Positions 25,395-34,536 are shown, counted from the first letter of the stretch. The stretch: DNA of 40,621 nucleotides from Mariniphaga sediminis (GCF_003573545.1 NZ_QWET01000030.1:1-40621), one strand, 5' to 3'. Numbers and translations are program-made. The notes: a model not told the origin generated them from the sequence alone.

Positions 25395-26963
25395 TCAATG
25401 TACAATATAATGCCCTGCCAGTTCTGTAAATTCTTTAACCTGTCCTTGCTGCCACTCTTCACTGTAGTTTAATTCTTTTGCCATAATCCGGGCAACTTCG
25501 GGAGCCATCTCAATGGCCGCCCGGGCATCGAGAAACAGCGCCCTCAACCTCCGGGCAAGCACATCTTCCACTGTCTGAGCCATTTCTTCTTTTACAGCCC
25601 AAAGTACATGAGCTACATTAAACGTATAATTTTGGTGCAGAAGATCTCCGTTTTTCTTATCCTCCTGAATTAATTCAGCAATTCTTTCGGCATCACTTCC
25701 GTAAACATAATCCCAGGTCGAATCATCTACCTTTGCTGCATACCCATGTAATTTCAGGTTAGCTGTCACACATTTCTTCTGTTCGAGCGCTCCAATCCTC
25801 GTCGCCAAATTTACAACTTCCTCGGCCATCTCACGGTAAGTGGTCCATTTGCCGCCGGTAATGGTAAGCAATCCCGATTTCGTTTTGTAAATCTTATGAC
25901 TACGCGAAATTTCCTTTGTTTTTTGGTTATCACCGGCATCTGAAGCAGCCAGCGGACGAAGACCTGCAAAAACAGAAAGCACGTCGGCACGAGTAGGCTG
26001 ATCAGCAAGGTATTGACCTGCCTGATCTAAAATAAAATCAACTTCTTCTTCCAAAGCATGGGGTTCCAATTCAGGATTTTCCAGGGGGGTGTCTGTGGTT
26101 CCGAGCACCACTTTATTATGCCAGGGAACACCAAACAGAACACGGCCATCACTTGTTTTCGGAATCATCAGGGCCGATTTACCTCCCAAAAATTTCTGAT
26201 CCACAACAAGATGGACACCCTGACTAGGCCGAACCATCTTCTTCGTTTCAGGAGAGTCCATACACCTGATTTCATCCACAAACACACCCGTCGCATTCAC
26301 AACCACCTTGCTTTTAATACTATATTCTTTATCAGCAAGTAAATCGCTCGCTTTTACGCCGGTAATTTTCCCGTTTATATCTTTTTCCAGACCGGTCACC
26401 TTCATATAGTTTAAACAAATTCCGCCACTATCTGCCGCGGTTTGTGCCAGGGAAACCGCCATTCGCGCATCATCAAACTGACCATCATGATATACAACTC
26501 CGCCTTTCAACCCCATCCGCTTTAATCCCGGAATTTCTTTCATCACCTTTTTTACAGACATGGGCAACGAACGTCCCAGCCCCATTTTCCCAGCCAGTAT
26601 ATCATATAAAGTGAGGCCCACTGAATAAAACGGACGCTCCCACCACTTATAGTTTCCGATAATAAACCGCATATCTTTAACCAGGTGAGGGGCATTTCTG
26701 CGCATCCTTCCCCTTTCCCGAAGCGCCTCTATCACCAACCGGACATTACCCTGAGCAAGATATCGTACCCCACCGTGAACAAGTTTTGTGCTCCGGCTTG
26801 AAGTCCCTTTGGCAAAATCACTCTGTTCTAAAAGAACTGTTTTAAATCCACGGGTGGCTGCATCTACAGCGACACCCAACCCTGTTGCGCCTCCGCCAAT
26901 AACAAGAATATCACAAGCAAAGTTTCTCCCTGAAATCGCACTCAGAAAATTATTCCTATTCAT
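25395..26963 (-). CDS. glpD: glycerol-3-phosphate dehydrogenase/oxidase (522 aa)
   Basis: FAD-dependent oxidation of glycerol-3-phosphate to dihydroxyacetone phosphate, delivering electrons to the quinone pool from the inner membrane surface. The FAD-binding motif ILVIGGGATGLG starts at residue 19, followed by GTSSRSTKLVHGGVRYL, and PWHNKVVLGTTDTP, FAGLRPLA and TITGGKWTTYREMAE are further family motifs. The C-terminal helical domain (about 395-510) is complete. No glpF or glpK is nearby. The divergent upstream gap of 0.8 kb leads to a broken DeoR-family regulator, the class to which GlpR belongs. The 326-nt gap 25069-25394 downstream has no clear gene, apart from a doubtful protein-like frame at 25243-25389. 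Confidence 0.95.
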   Translation of the reverse strand: MNRNNFLSAISGRNFACDILVIGGGATGLGVAVDAATRGFKTVLLEQSDFAKGTSSRSTKLVHGGVRYLAQGNVRLVIEALRERGRMRRNAPHLVKDMRFIIGNYKWWERPFYSVGLTLYDILAGKMGLGRSLPMSVKKVMKEIPGLKRMGLKGGVVYHDGQFDDARMAVSLAQTAADSGGICLNYMKVTGLEKDINGKITGVKASDLLADKEYSIKSKVVVNATGVFVDEIRCMDSPETKKMVRPSQGVHLVVDQKFLGGKSALMIPKTSDGRVLFGVPWHNKVVLGTTDTPLENPELEPHALEEEVDFILDQAGQYLADQPTRADVLSVFAGLRPLAASDAGDNQKTKEISRSHKIYKTKSGLLTITGGKWTTYREMAEEVVNLATRIGALEQKKCVTANLKLHGYAAKVDDSTWDYVYGSDAERIAELIQEDKKNGDLLHQNYTFNVAHVLWAVKEEMAQTVEDVLARRLRALFLDARAAIEMAPEVARIMAKELNYSEEWQQGQVKEFTELAGHYIVH

Positions 26964-27659
26964 TTATTTATCTTGCTTTTATCGTTATAAAAACTTCCAG
27001 TTTTTTTTATACACTTCACCTCTCAAAAAAAAAATCTTTCGATTCGTTTCCCAGTCTCGAATTTCAATTTATGCACAAGTCCCCGCTACAGGTTATTGGA
27101 AAGGATTTTGATAAATTCAATATCACACGCAGAAGATGCACTGTAATTGTTTTTATTCATTTTTTTCAAGACCATTAAAACGAAACCAAAATGTACATAT
27201 TAATTTCGATTTAAGCCCTTACGCCACTAATTATAACAACAAATATAAAGAAAAAGAAACTTACCGAACAAACACTCGCTCTAAAAGTCATTTTTAGCAC
27301 TAAAATTTCACATTCGTAATTTCACGAAAAACTATCGGGTATCAAAGAAAAAACAGGCCATCGAATTTCTAATACTGAAGTTGCTTAAAATGAATCCGCA
27401 TCAGACACAGAATATACAGAACAAAATTAACCGAATATATAAATTCGGTAAGCTAACAAACAATCAAGAACATACACAACTATATTCTAACAAACAATAA
27501 ATTAGCCACACGGAATAACTAACTCAGCCCCGCCCAAATAACGAACAAATGAATAAAAAATCAAACACATTCATGCTTCCATAAACCACCTTTAGACCTT
27601 CTTTCAAAGAAAACATCCACATCCAATCTGATTTCCTTCTGTCTTTTGAAATAATTATC

Positions 27660-27686
27660 TTTTATTTCGATTTTATTTCGAAATAA
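27660..27686 (+). promoter_or_regulatory. operator-like direct repeat and palindrome
   Basis: TTTTATTTCGA occurs twice with an exact 11-nt period (27660-27670, 27671-27681), and TTATTTCGAAATAA (27673-27686) is a perfect palindrome. DeoR-family regulators often bind repeats spaced by one helical turn. The site lies about 70 nt before the visible part of the DeoR remnant. The rest of 26964-27750 is A/T-rich with only a 7-bp inverted repeat (27430-27449) and no gene that I can recognise. Confidence 0.4.
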
Positions 27687-27755
27687 TTGCTTCAAAAAAC
27701 CACTTTACAATGTTTCGCTCCCAAGGTGAATATGAGTTCCACTGCATCAGCACCT

Positions 27756-28090
27756 ACCTCCAAAGACTGGACTACAGAAATAAAATCATTTTCAGTTGTG
27801 GGCGACTATGCAACAAAATTGTTCAATGATATTACCTGTTCCAAACTGTTTATCGGAGTAGATAGGATGGAATCACCAACTCGAACATTGAGGAAGCTTT
27901 ATAAAACAAAAGAATGATGGAGACCGCCCACCGGACGATTATGCTCTCCGACTCATCAAAATTTAGAAGAAAAGGATTTGGCAAAATATGTAACCTGGAG
28001 CAAATCGATGTAATTATCACAGACTCAGGAATCCCTCAGAAAACAGCTAACGAAGTGGAAGAACTCGGTATAGAACTTATTATCGTGTAA
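27756..28090 (+). pseudogene. DeoR/GlpR-family regulator, frameshifted remnant
   Basis: Three reading-frame pieces reconstruct the effector domain of a DeoR-family repressor. Piece 1 (about 27760-27863) reads EIKSFSVVGDYATKLF then CSKLFIGVD. A 5-nt duplication at GATAGGATGG shifts the frame. Piece 2 from 27866 reads DGITNSNIEEAL, where about nine residues of the usual GLTT loop are missing, then a TAA replaces a codon. It continues NKRMMETAHRTIMLSDSSKF, KGFGKICNLEQIDVIITDSG and ends GIELIIV with TAA at 28088-28090. The N-terminal HTH domain is not found. The gene is therefore dead. Its position divergent from glpD suggests a former glpR, but DeoR proteins regulate many sugar pathways. Confidence 0.85.
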
Positions 28091-28099
28091 ACGATGATA

Positions 28100-28933
28100 C
28101 TAAATCAATTTCCGTCCTTTCAAAAGTTTTTCCATGTCCTCCTGCACTTTGCAAGCTGCTTCTCCCGCTTTTTCAGCATAATCTTCCCCCGCTGAGGCAT
28201 AAATAATCCCTCGGGAAGAATTAACTAGCAAACCACATTGGCTGTTCATGCCATTTTCAGCAACTGCCTCCAGGCTGCCGCCCTGGGCTCCTACACCGGG
28301 AACCAAAAGAAAATGATGTGGCACTATTTCCCGAATTTCACTCAGCTTTTCTGCTTTTGTGGCACCAACCACATACATCAGATTTTCGGGAGTACCCCAG
28401 TTCTGCGAAGTTTTTAAAACCGATTCAAAAAGCGGATCCCCCGTTTCTTCATTTTGCAAAAACTGAAAGTCAGAAGCACCTTTATTGGAGGTAAGCGCCA
28501 GCAAAATCACCCACTTTTCAGGATAAGTCATAAATGGTTTTACTGAATCTTCACCCATATAAGGAGCTACAGTTATGGCATCAAAATCAAGCTTTTCAAA
28601 AAATGCGCGGGCATATAAATTCGATGTATTCCCAATATCACCACGTTTGGCATCGGCAATCAGAAAAATTTCAGGATAGTTTTCCCTGACATATTCTACT
28701 GTTTTCTCAAGGCTCTCCCACCCCTGCCAACCCAGGCTTTCATAAAATGCCAGGTTAGGCTTGTACGCAACGGTGTATTGCGCTGTGGCATCAATAATTT
28801 CCTTATTAAAGAAAAATACCGGATCGGGTTTGTCCAGTAAATGTTTTGGTATTTTCAGTATATCTGTATCAAGCCCGACACAAAGGAAGCTTCGCTTTTT
28901 TTGTATTTGTTGAAAAAGTTGATTTCTATCCAT
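28100..28933 (-). CDS. pyrF: orotidine 5'-phosphate decarboxylase, long type (277 aa)
   Basis: Last step of UMP synthesis. The catalytic array [10 protein letters not shown] supplies Asp94, Lys96 and Asp99. It belongs to the longer (about 270-aa) bacterial class, with VGLDTD at the N-terminus, [12 protein letters not shown] in the middle and VPGVGAQGG and NSSRGI as the phosphate-binding region. It lies 12 nt downstream of the DUF5615 toxin gene on the same strand and probably shares the purM-prfA transcript. Confidence 0.95.
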   Translation of the reverse strand: MDRNQLFQQIQKKRSFLCVGLDTDILKIPKHLLDKPDPVFFFNKEIIDATAQYTVAYKPNLAFYESLGWQGWESLEKTVEYVRENYPEIFLIADAKRGDIGNTSNLYARAFFEKLDFDAITVAPYMGEDSVKPFMTYPEKWVILLALTSNKGASDFQFLQNEETGDPLFESVLKTSQNWGTPENLMYVVGATKAEKLSEIREIVPHHFLLVPGVGAQGGSLEAVAENGMNSQCGLLVNSSRGIIYASAGEDYAEKAGEAACKVQEDMEKLLKGRKLI

Positions 28934-28945
28934 TTTTGAAAAGTG

Positions 28946-29287
28946 TTATGTCAATGATTCAATTCTGTCAGGAAATACATTAATGAGCTTATTATTTTTC
29001 AACTCTTCCTGTATGGAAGGCCATATTCTATTCAGAAAAGCATGTAATTCGCTCATTCTTTTGTTTCCAATCTTTAAATGAATAACCTTAGGCGGTGGAG
29101 TTTTGTAAAGGATTTTATTCGAAAAATCAGCGTCCTTAGTAATGATTACCATATTATTTTCTTCTGAATATTTCCAAATATCTTCATCGGATGAAATATT
29201 GGGTAAATCATTTACATGAATAAAATTTTCATTATTCCAAAGCTCGAAATAGTAAGGCAAGTTTTCATCAATAAGAAATTTAAACAT
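28946..29287 (-). CDS. DUF5615 PIN-like toxin (113 aa)
   Basis: Predicted ribonuclease toxin of a type II system. The start FLIDENLP (Asp7, Glu8) and the downstream ITKDADF (Asp52, Asp54) are the acidic positions typical of the DUF5615/PIN-like fold and could bind a metal ion. The C-terminal half carries VIHLKIGNKR. Its ATG overlaps the stop codon of the DUF433 gene by one base (TGATG), the usual antitoxin-first order. It sits between prfA and pyrF. Toxicity is inferred from family and pairing. Confidence 0.82.
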   Translation of the reverse strand: MFKFLIDENLPYYFELWNNENFIHVNDLPNISSDEDIWKYSEENNMVIITKDADFSNKILYKTPPPKVIHLKIGNKRMSELHAFLNRIWPSIQEELKNNKLINVFPDRIESLT

Positions 29288-29520
29288 CAGGCAACTGGTT
29301 TTATAGAATAATTTCTTCCCAACAGAGATGCCGCAAATTTGAGCGATGCCTGAATATCTTCTAATTCGAGGGATGGGTATTGTTTTAAAATATCATCCGG
29401 AGAGTCGCCCGCCGAAAGAAATTCCAATAAAGTCTGAACAGTTATTCTCGAACCACGAATGGTTGGCTTACCGTTACAAATTTTTTCGTCAATCGTTATT
29501 CTATCCGATATATATTCCAT
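29287..29520 (-). CDS. DUF433 antitoxin (77 aa)
   Basis: Small DUF433 protein, a common partner of DUF5615 toxins. The family core is clear: RITIDEKICNGKPTIRGSRITV, then the LLEFLSAGDSPDDILKQYPSL helices that resemble a DNA-binding HTH. I start at ATG 29520; a TTG five codons upstream is not preferred. It lies 90 nt after the prfA stop, the largest gap within the cluster, with a possible own -7 element at 29533. It probably neutralises the toxin and represses the pair. Confidence 0.83.
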   Translation of the reverse strand: MEYISDRITIDEKICNGKPTIRGSRITVQTLLEFLSAGDSPDDILKQYPSLELEDIQASLKFAASLLGRNYSIKPVA

Positions 29521-29532
29521 CGTATTTTTTTT

Positions 29533-29540
29533 CAAAAATA
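29533..29540 (-). promoter_or_regulatory. -7 element candidate for the DUF433/DUF5615 pair
   Basis: TATTTTTG on the minus strand, 12 nt before the antitoxin ATG. No convincing -33. If active, the module and pyrF could be expressed independently of prfA. Confidence 0.35.
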
Positions 29541-29610
29541 AAGAATCAAATTGAAACTATTTCAGAATACTTTTTAAATATCCTACATAACAACAGAGAA
29601 TACCGATAGT

Positions 29611-30696
29611 TTAAATCTCCGCCTCCTTCAGTTTTTGTGCATTTTCTTCAATCATCAGTTTTTCGATAATTTCATCGATTTCTCCATTGATGATTGCCTG
29701 CAAATTATACATTGTCAGGTTAATCCGATGATCGGTAACACGTCCCTGCGGCCAGTTATAAGTCCGTATTTTTGCCGAGCGATCTCCGGTAGAAACCATG
29801 GTTTTCCTTTTCGATGAAATTTCGTCGATGTACTTTTGATACTCCATGTTGTAAATCCGCGTACGCAACTCGTTCATTGCTTTGGCCAGGTTTTTTAACT
29901 GCGACTTTTCATCCTGACAGGTTACTACAATGCCAGTAGGAATATGTGTCAACCGGATGGCAGAATAAGTGGTGTTTACCGACTGGCCTCCCGGACCGGA
30001 AGAACAGTAGGTATCCTTTTTAATATCGGATTCTTTCAGCTCCACATCAAACTCTTCTGCTTCAGGCAAAACAGCCACCGTAGCAGCCGATGTGTGAACA
30101 CGTCCCTGCGTTTCAGTTTGTGGCACCCGCTGAACACGGTGTACACCCGACTCATACTTCAAAATACCGTAAACCCCATCGCCTGTTACATTGGCCACAA
30201 TCTCCTTGTAACCTCCGGCAGTGCCTTCGTTTACATTGGTCACTTCCAGACGCCAGCCTTTTTTCTCACAAAATTTGGAGTACATACGAAACAGGTCACC
30301 GGCAAAAATACTGGCCTCGTCTCCGCCAGTTCCGGCGCGTATTTCCAGGATGGCATTTTTGCCGTCTTCCGGATCGGCAGGCACCAGCAGCATCTTTACC
30401 TCTTTTTCCTTTCCCGGTATCTTTTCTTCAGCCAACTCCATCTCTTCGCGAGCCATTTCCCGCAATTCTTCGTCACTCTCTTCTGCCAGGATCTCTTTTC
30501 CCGACTGAATATTGTCGACCAGATTTTTGTATTCTTTAAATGCAGTAAGTAATTTTTCCAGGCTTTTATACTCCTGGTTCAACTTCACATACCGTTTCAT
30601 ATCCGCAATCACTGCCGGATCGGTAATCTGCTGTTGCACCTCCTCAAACCTGTGTTTTATCGACTCATATTTTTCAAGTAATGCGTATTCTGCCAT
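29611..30696 (-). CDS. prfA: peptide chain release factor 1 (361 aa)
   Basis: Recognises UAA and UAG and triggers peptide release. The GGQ motif is at 236-238 (SSGPGGQSVN) and the stop-codon-reading tripeptide is Pro-Gln-Thr (192-194), the PxT form of RF1 rather than the SPF of RF2. Length is standard. It lies between two toxin-antitoxin modules, 19 nt after hepT. Confidence 0.97.
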   Translation of the reverse strand: MAEYALLEKYESIKHRFEEVQQQITDPAVIADMKRYVKLNQEYKSLEKLLTAFKEYKNLVDNIQSGKEILAEESDEELREMAREEMELAEEKIPGKEKEVKMLLVPADPEDGKNAILEIRAGTGGDEASIFAGDLFRMYSKFCEKKGWRLEVTNVNEGTAGGYKEIVANVTGDGVYGILKYESGVHRVQRVPQTETQGRVHTSAATVAVLPEAEEFDVELKESDIKKDTYCSSGPGGQSVNTTYSAIRLTHIPTGIVVTCQDEKSQLKNLAKAMNELRTRIYNMEYQKYIDEISSKRKTMVSTGDRSAKIRTYNWPQGRVTDHRINLTMYNLQAIINGEIDEIIEKLMIEENAQKLKEAEI

Positions 30697-30715
30697 CGAT
30701 TCTTTTTTCTATCTT

Positions 30716-31054
30716 TTAACTTTTCTCCAAGTAATTTTTAACCTCTTCTTTTAAAACAGGAAGATGGTTAATTATTATACCCCATAATTGGGAATTTTCA
30801 ATTTCATCGTAGCCATGAATAATTTTATTTCTTGCATCAACTATCCTTCTTGAGTTGGAAATTTCAATTTCGGGCTCAATAGCCAATAATTTTTTCATTG
30901 CTTCTCCGATAATTTCAAGATTTCTTTCCACTGCATCCTGAAGCATGGGATTATTGTCGTAATCCTCAAAATATTTCTTCTCACCAATATATTTATCAAT
31001 ATTATCGATTGCTGTGTATATATCGAAAAGAAGTTTTTTAATCCTGTTTTTCAT
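30716..31054 (-). CDS. hepT: HepT-like HEPN ribonuclease toxin (112 aa)
   Basis: HEPN-fold RNase toxin. The catalytic RX4HXY motif is intact: Arg75, His80, Tyr82 in ARNKIIHGYDEI. The protein is all-helical as expected, with the conserved AVERNLEIIGEAMKKL helix. Its start overlaps the MntA-like gene by 17 nt. In characterised pairs the antitoxin AMPylates the Tyr of this motif. It is co-directional with purM upstream and prfA 19 nt downstream. Confidence 0.9.
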   Translation of the reverse strand: MKNRIKKLLFDIYTAIDNIDKYIGEKKYFEDYDNNPMLQDAVERNLEIIGEAMKKLLAIEPEIEISNSRRIVDARNKIIHGYDEIENSQLWGIIINHLPVLKEEVKNYLEKS

Positions 31055-31352
31055 AAATCAATTCTTTTGTTTCGTTCAACTCCTCAATGAAATAAGGATT
31101 TTTTAAAGAATTTTCTGTAACGATATCTATTTCACGATTAAAAAAATCCCGCAGTTTATCGTGTAAATTCCACCACAATTCCCCTTTTTCTAATGGGTCT
31201 AAATCAGGCTGAAACCGAACCAAAAAATCCAAATCGCTTTCTTCATTAAATTCTCCGGTCACAGCAGAACCGAAAATAAAAGCTCTTTCAATTTTATGCA
31301 TTTCAAAAAAAAGCCTGATTTTTTCAATATTTGACGAGATAATATTATTCAT
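31038..31352 (-). CDS. mntA: MntA-like minimal nucleotidyltransferase antitoxin (104 aa)
   Basis: Single-domain nucleotidyltransferase of the MNT class. The GSx10DxD signature is seen as FIFGSAVTGEFNEESDLDFLV with Gly28-Ser29, Asp40 and Asp42, and a third acidic position in EIDIV. It partners with the overlapping HepT toxin, which it should neutralise by AMP transfer. It starts 24 nt after the purM stop. Base composition is more A/T-rich than that of prfA or purM, consistent with acquisition. Confidence 0.9.
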   Translation of the reverse strand: MNNIISSNIEKIRLFFEMHKIERAFIFGSAVTGEFNEESDLDFLVRFQPDLDPLEKGELWWNLHDKLRDFFNREIDIVTENSLKNPYFIEELNETKELIYEKQD

Positions 31353-31376
31353 TGCGAATTGAAATATGGTTAAAAC

Positions 31377-32546
31377 CTAATAAACAAATTCTCCCTTTTC
31401 AGAGTTTATCGTAAGTTTTTTCCCTTCACAAGGCTCTACTTTTCCAATAATCTGAGCATCAATACCAAACGACTTCGAGATGGAAATAATCTCCTCTGCC
31501 GCTTCCTGACTGGTGTAAATCTCGAACCGATGCCCCATGTTAAACACCTTGTACATTTCTTTCCAAGCTGTTCCTGACTGTTCCTGAATAATCTTAAACA
31601 GCGGTGGAACCGGAAACATATTATCTTTTATTACATGCACATTCTCCACAAAATGAAGCACTTTTGTCTGCGCCCCACCCGAGCAATGAACCATTCCTGA
31701 AATATCTTTCCGAAACTTTTCCAACACTTTCTGAATAACCGGAGCATAGGTACGTGTGGGTGAAAGCACCAATTGACCGGCATTCACGCCCAACCCTTCT
31801 ATTTCATCCGTTAGCTTGTATTTTCCAGAATAAACCAGTTCTGACGGCACTTCCGGGTCAAAACTTTCGGGAAATTTTTCTGCCAGGTAATTGGCAAAAA
31901 CATCGTGCCTGGCCGAGGTGAGACCGTTGCTCCCCATTCCGCCGTTGTATCTTTCTTCGTAAGTTGCCTGCCCGGAAGAAGACAATCCAACGATAACATT
32001 ACCTGCTGAAATATTCCCTGCTGAAACAACATCGCTGCGTTTCATGCGGCAAACCACGGTAGAATCGACAATGATAGTGCGTACCAAATCACCTACATCA
32101 GCTGTTTCGCCCCCAGTTGACCAGGCGCTGATTCCCATACCCCGCAAGTCCTGCAGCAGCTCTTCGGTACCGTTGATGATGGCTGCAATCACTTCACCGG
32201 GAATTTTATTCTTGTTCCGGCCAATGGTCGAAGAAACCAGAATATTGTCGGTAGCACCCACACATAACAAGTCGTCGATATTCATAATCAGCGCATCCTG
32301 TGCAATGCCCTTCCAAACCGAAAGGTCACCGGTTTCTTTCCAGTACATATAAGCCAGCGACGATTTGGTGCCGGCGCCATCGGCATGCATAATGTTACAC
32401 CACGCTGAATCACCCCCTAAAACATCAGGCACAATTTTGCAGAATGCTTTGGGAAACAATCCTTTGTCGATGTTCTTTATGGCGTTGTGCACATCGTCTT
32501 TTGCAGCCGATACCCCACGGGCGTTATATCTTGATTCAGTAACCAT
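31377..32546 (-). CDS. purM: phosphoribosylformylglycinamidine cyclo-ligase (389 aa)
   Basis: ATP-dependent ring closure of FGAM to AIR in purine synthesis. It belongs to the longer Bacteroidota form (389 aa against about 345 in E. coli), with N-terminal YNARGVSAAKDDVHNAI. Motifs include the nucleotide-binding HADGAGTKSSLAY, DALIMNIDDLLCVGA, GGETADVGDLV and GLSSSGQATYE. It is first gene of a run that continues through mntA-hepT, prfA, DUF433-DUF5615 and pyrF. purN lies elsewhere in the window. Confidence 0.94.
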   Translation of the reverse strand: MVTESRYNARGVSAAKDDVHNAIKNIDKGLFPKAFCKIVPDVLGGDSAWCNIMHADGAGTKSSLAYMYWKETGDLSVWKGIAQDALIMNIDDLLCVGATDNILVSSTIGRNKNKIPGEVIAAIINGTEELLQDLRGMGISAWSTGGETADVGDLVRTIIVDSTVVCRMKRSDVVSAGNISAGNVIVGLSSSGQATYEERYNGGMGSNGLTSARHDVFANYLAEKFPESFDPEVPSELVYSGKYKLTDEIEGLGVNAGQLVLSPTRTYAPVIQKVLEKFRKDISGMVHCSGGAQTKVLHFVENVHVIKDNMFPVPPLFKIIQEQSGTAWKEMYKVFNMGHRFEIYTSQEAAEEIISISKSFGIDAQIIGKVEPCEGKKLTINSEKGEFVY

Positions 32547-32565
32547 TCATTTGATTTTAAGGTCA

Positions 32566-32573
32566 CAAAATTA
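32566..32573 (-). promoter_or_regulatory. -7 element of the purM-led cluster
   Basis: TAATTTTG on the minus strand is a full TAnnTTTG match 19 nt before the purM ATG. No TTTG is correctly spaced upstream. Confidence 0.4.
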
Positions 32574-32665
32574 ATAATTTCGGGGCACTTTGAAGGGTGA
32601 CGACCAAAGTTTCTCCGGGTTTGTTATTTTATTATACAAAAACAACAGGAAGCCGGTTGCAATTA

Positions 32666-34330
32666 TCAGGCGTACAGAAACCGTTTGATCTTTTTTGTCG
32701 GGGTTTTTTCAAAAGGCGTAGGATGTAAGACAATAACCTGAAGTTTTGAAAATTTGTTTAACTCCGCATTTACCTTTTTATGGATTTCCTTTAAAATTTC
32801 TTCCGACTTATCGGAAATAAACTGATGTGCCTCAGCTTTCAGCGATTTGAAATGCTGTTCAATTTCTTCGATATTTAAATGGACCATTGCCACCAGTTTC
32901 CCTTTTTTCTCTACCACAAGCGACTCAAGGACAAAACGCATTTTGTTAATCACCGATTCAATTTCTTCGGGATAAATATTTTCCCCACTGGCTCCCACAA
33001 TCATGGTTTTAATGCGCCCTTTGATGTACAGATAATTGTTTTTATCAAAAAATCCACGGTCGCCGGTTTTAAACCAGCCATCTTCGGTAAAAACTTCGCG
33101 GGTCAGTTCCGGAGCTTTATAGTATCCCTTCATTACGTTTGGCCCCTTCGCCTGAATTTCGCCCTCATTTGTTACCGGATCAACATTGCCAAGACGAAGT
33201 TCTACTCCCCGGATAGCAGGCCCAGTGGATCCCAGCCGGGTATGGTTCACCACGGCACCGGCAAGCAGAGGCGATGTTTCCGTCAGTCCATAACCAATGG
33301 CATACGGAAATTTCCCTTCTTTCAGAAACTGTTCAGTACTGGGATCGAGCTTGGCGCCTCCAATACCAAAAAAGTGTAATTTTCCGCCAAAAGTTTGGTA
33401 CAATTTACGGGCGGCGATGCGATTTAAAATTTTTCTGGAAGGCGGCATCGAATAAAGAAAACGGGTTACCCGGTTTTTTTGAAACTTCGGCAATATTTTA
33501 CTTCTGAAAACTTTTTCGATAATCAGAGGAACCACCAACATCAACGTAGGTTTTACAGTTTGGAGCGCTGGTAAAAGCACTGACGCTACCGGCGGTTTAC
33601 GCAGATAGTGTACCGAAGCGCCGAACTTCACCGGCAGCAAAAAGCTGATAGTATTTTCGAAGGTGTGCGACAGGGGCAATACCGAAAGAAACCGATCTTC
33701 GGGTTCTATCTTTTGAAGGCTATTACACTGCTCCACTGTCCAGGTAATATTTTTATGGGTAAGCATAACCCCTTTTGAACTGCCTGTAGTTCCCGAGGTA
33801 TAAATAACAGAGGCCAAATCCTCTTCATCCACATCGGCCGGTTCAGATTCTTCCCCCAAAACCGGAAGTGAATTCTCCAGAACTCCAAGGCGATCGGCCG
33901 GAGTTCCTTTGGGAATTACGGCAAAGTTTTCAATCAGGATCACATGTTCCAACAAGTCGGTCGTTTCCCGATCCAGATTTTTATACAGCGCCTTGGAAAC
34001 AAACAAAACTTTTGCCTCCGAATGTTCAATAATGGACTTAATTTCATTCAGATGAAAATCGGGCAATACCGGCACTGCCGTAGCTCCTGCCCAGGAAACA
34101 GAAAAATAAGCCACACCCCAATTAGGCATGTTGGTACTCAAAATAGCTACTTTATCACCTTTTGAAATACCCAGTTCTTTTAACAACCCGGCAACACGGG
34201 CTACATCGTTGCCTAATTGCCTGTATGTGTAGTTGTTTTCTCCGGCAAAAACCAGAGAAGTATTTTCGCCGAATTTACGAACCGATTCCTGAAGCATTGC
34301 AGGAATAGTGTATTTTATACCGTTTGTCAT
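32666..34330 (-). CDS. AMP-binding long-chain acyl-CoA synthetase-type ligase (554 aa)
   Basis: Adenylate-forming enzyme activating fatty or other carboxylic acids. The ATP/AMP P-loop is VIYTSGTTGSSKGVML (about 175-190), the adenine motif YGLTETSP, then WFKTGDRGFFDKNNYLYIKGR, and the C-terminal lysine region EKTPTKKIKRFL. The length and sequence fit long-chain fatty acyl-CoA ligases, though substrate choice cannot be read from sequence. It is a single gene. Its N-terminus shows no signal or membrane segment. Confidence 0.9.
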   Translation of the reverse strand: MTNGIKYTIPAMLQESVRKFGENTSLVFAGENNYTYRQLGNDVARVAGLLKELGISKGDKVAILSTNMPNWGVAYFSVSWAGATAVPVLPDFHLNEIKSIIEHSEAKVLFVSKALYKNLDRETTDLLEHVILIENFAVIPKGTPADRLGVLENSLPVLGEESEPADVDEEDLASVIYTSGTTGSSKGVMLTHKNITWTVEQCNSLQKIEPEDRFLSVLPLSHTFENTISFLLPVKFGASVHYLRKPPVASVLLPALQTVKPTLMLVVPLIIEKVFRSKILPKFQKNRVTRFLYSMPPSRKILNRIAARKLYQTFGGKLHFFGIGGAKLDPSTEQFLKEGKFPYAIGYGLTETSPLLAGAVVNHTRLGSTGPAIRGVELRLGNVDPVTNEGEIQAKGPNVMKGYYKAPELTREVFTEDGWFKTGDRGFFDKNNYLYIKGRIKTMIVGASGENIYPEEIESVINKMRFVLESLVVEKKGKLVAMVHLNIEEIEQHFKSLKAEAHQFISDKSEEILKEIHKKVNAELNKFSKLQVIVLHPTPFEKTPTKKIKRFLYA

Positions 34331-34388
34331 CTTTTTCCAACTTAATTATCCTCAAAAAAATCAATCTTTTCTTAAAGGATTTGACCGA

Positions 34389-34396
34389 CAAAAGTA
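34389..34396 (-). promoter_or_regulatory. -7 element of the acyl-CoA synthetase gene
   Basis: TACTTTTG on the minus strand, a full consensus match about 58 nt before the ATG. The -33 element is not recognisable. Confidence 0.35.
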
Positions 34397-34536
34397 GTAA
34401 TAAACCCGGCTTTATTTTCTTCTTCCTTCATTTTAAACTATTTTTAACATACAAAAAATAAAACAATCTCCCTGACTGTCAACAGGAAACCTAAATTCAA
34501 TTTTTGTCGTAAATTTACATCAGTAATCTTAGAATT

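Noticed and set aside
30090-30552. Several long plus-strand frames opposite prfA
   Set aside because: They are antisense shadows of prfA, which has all RF1 motifs.
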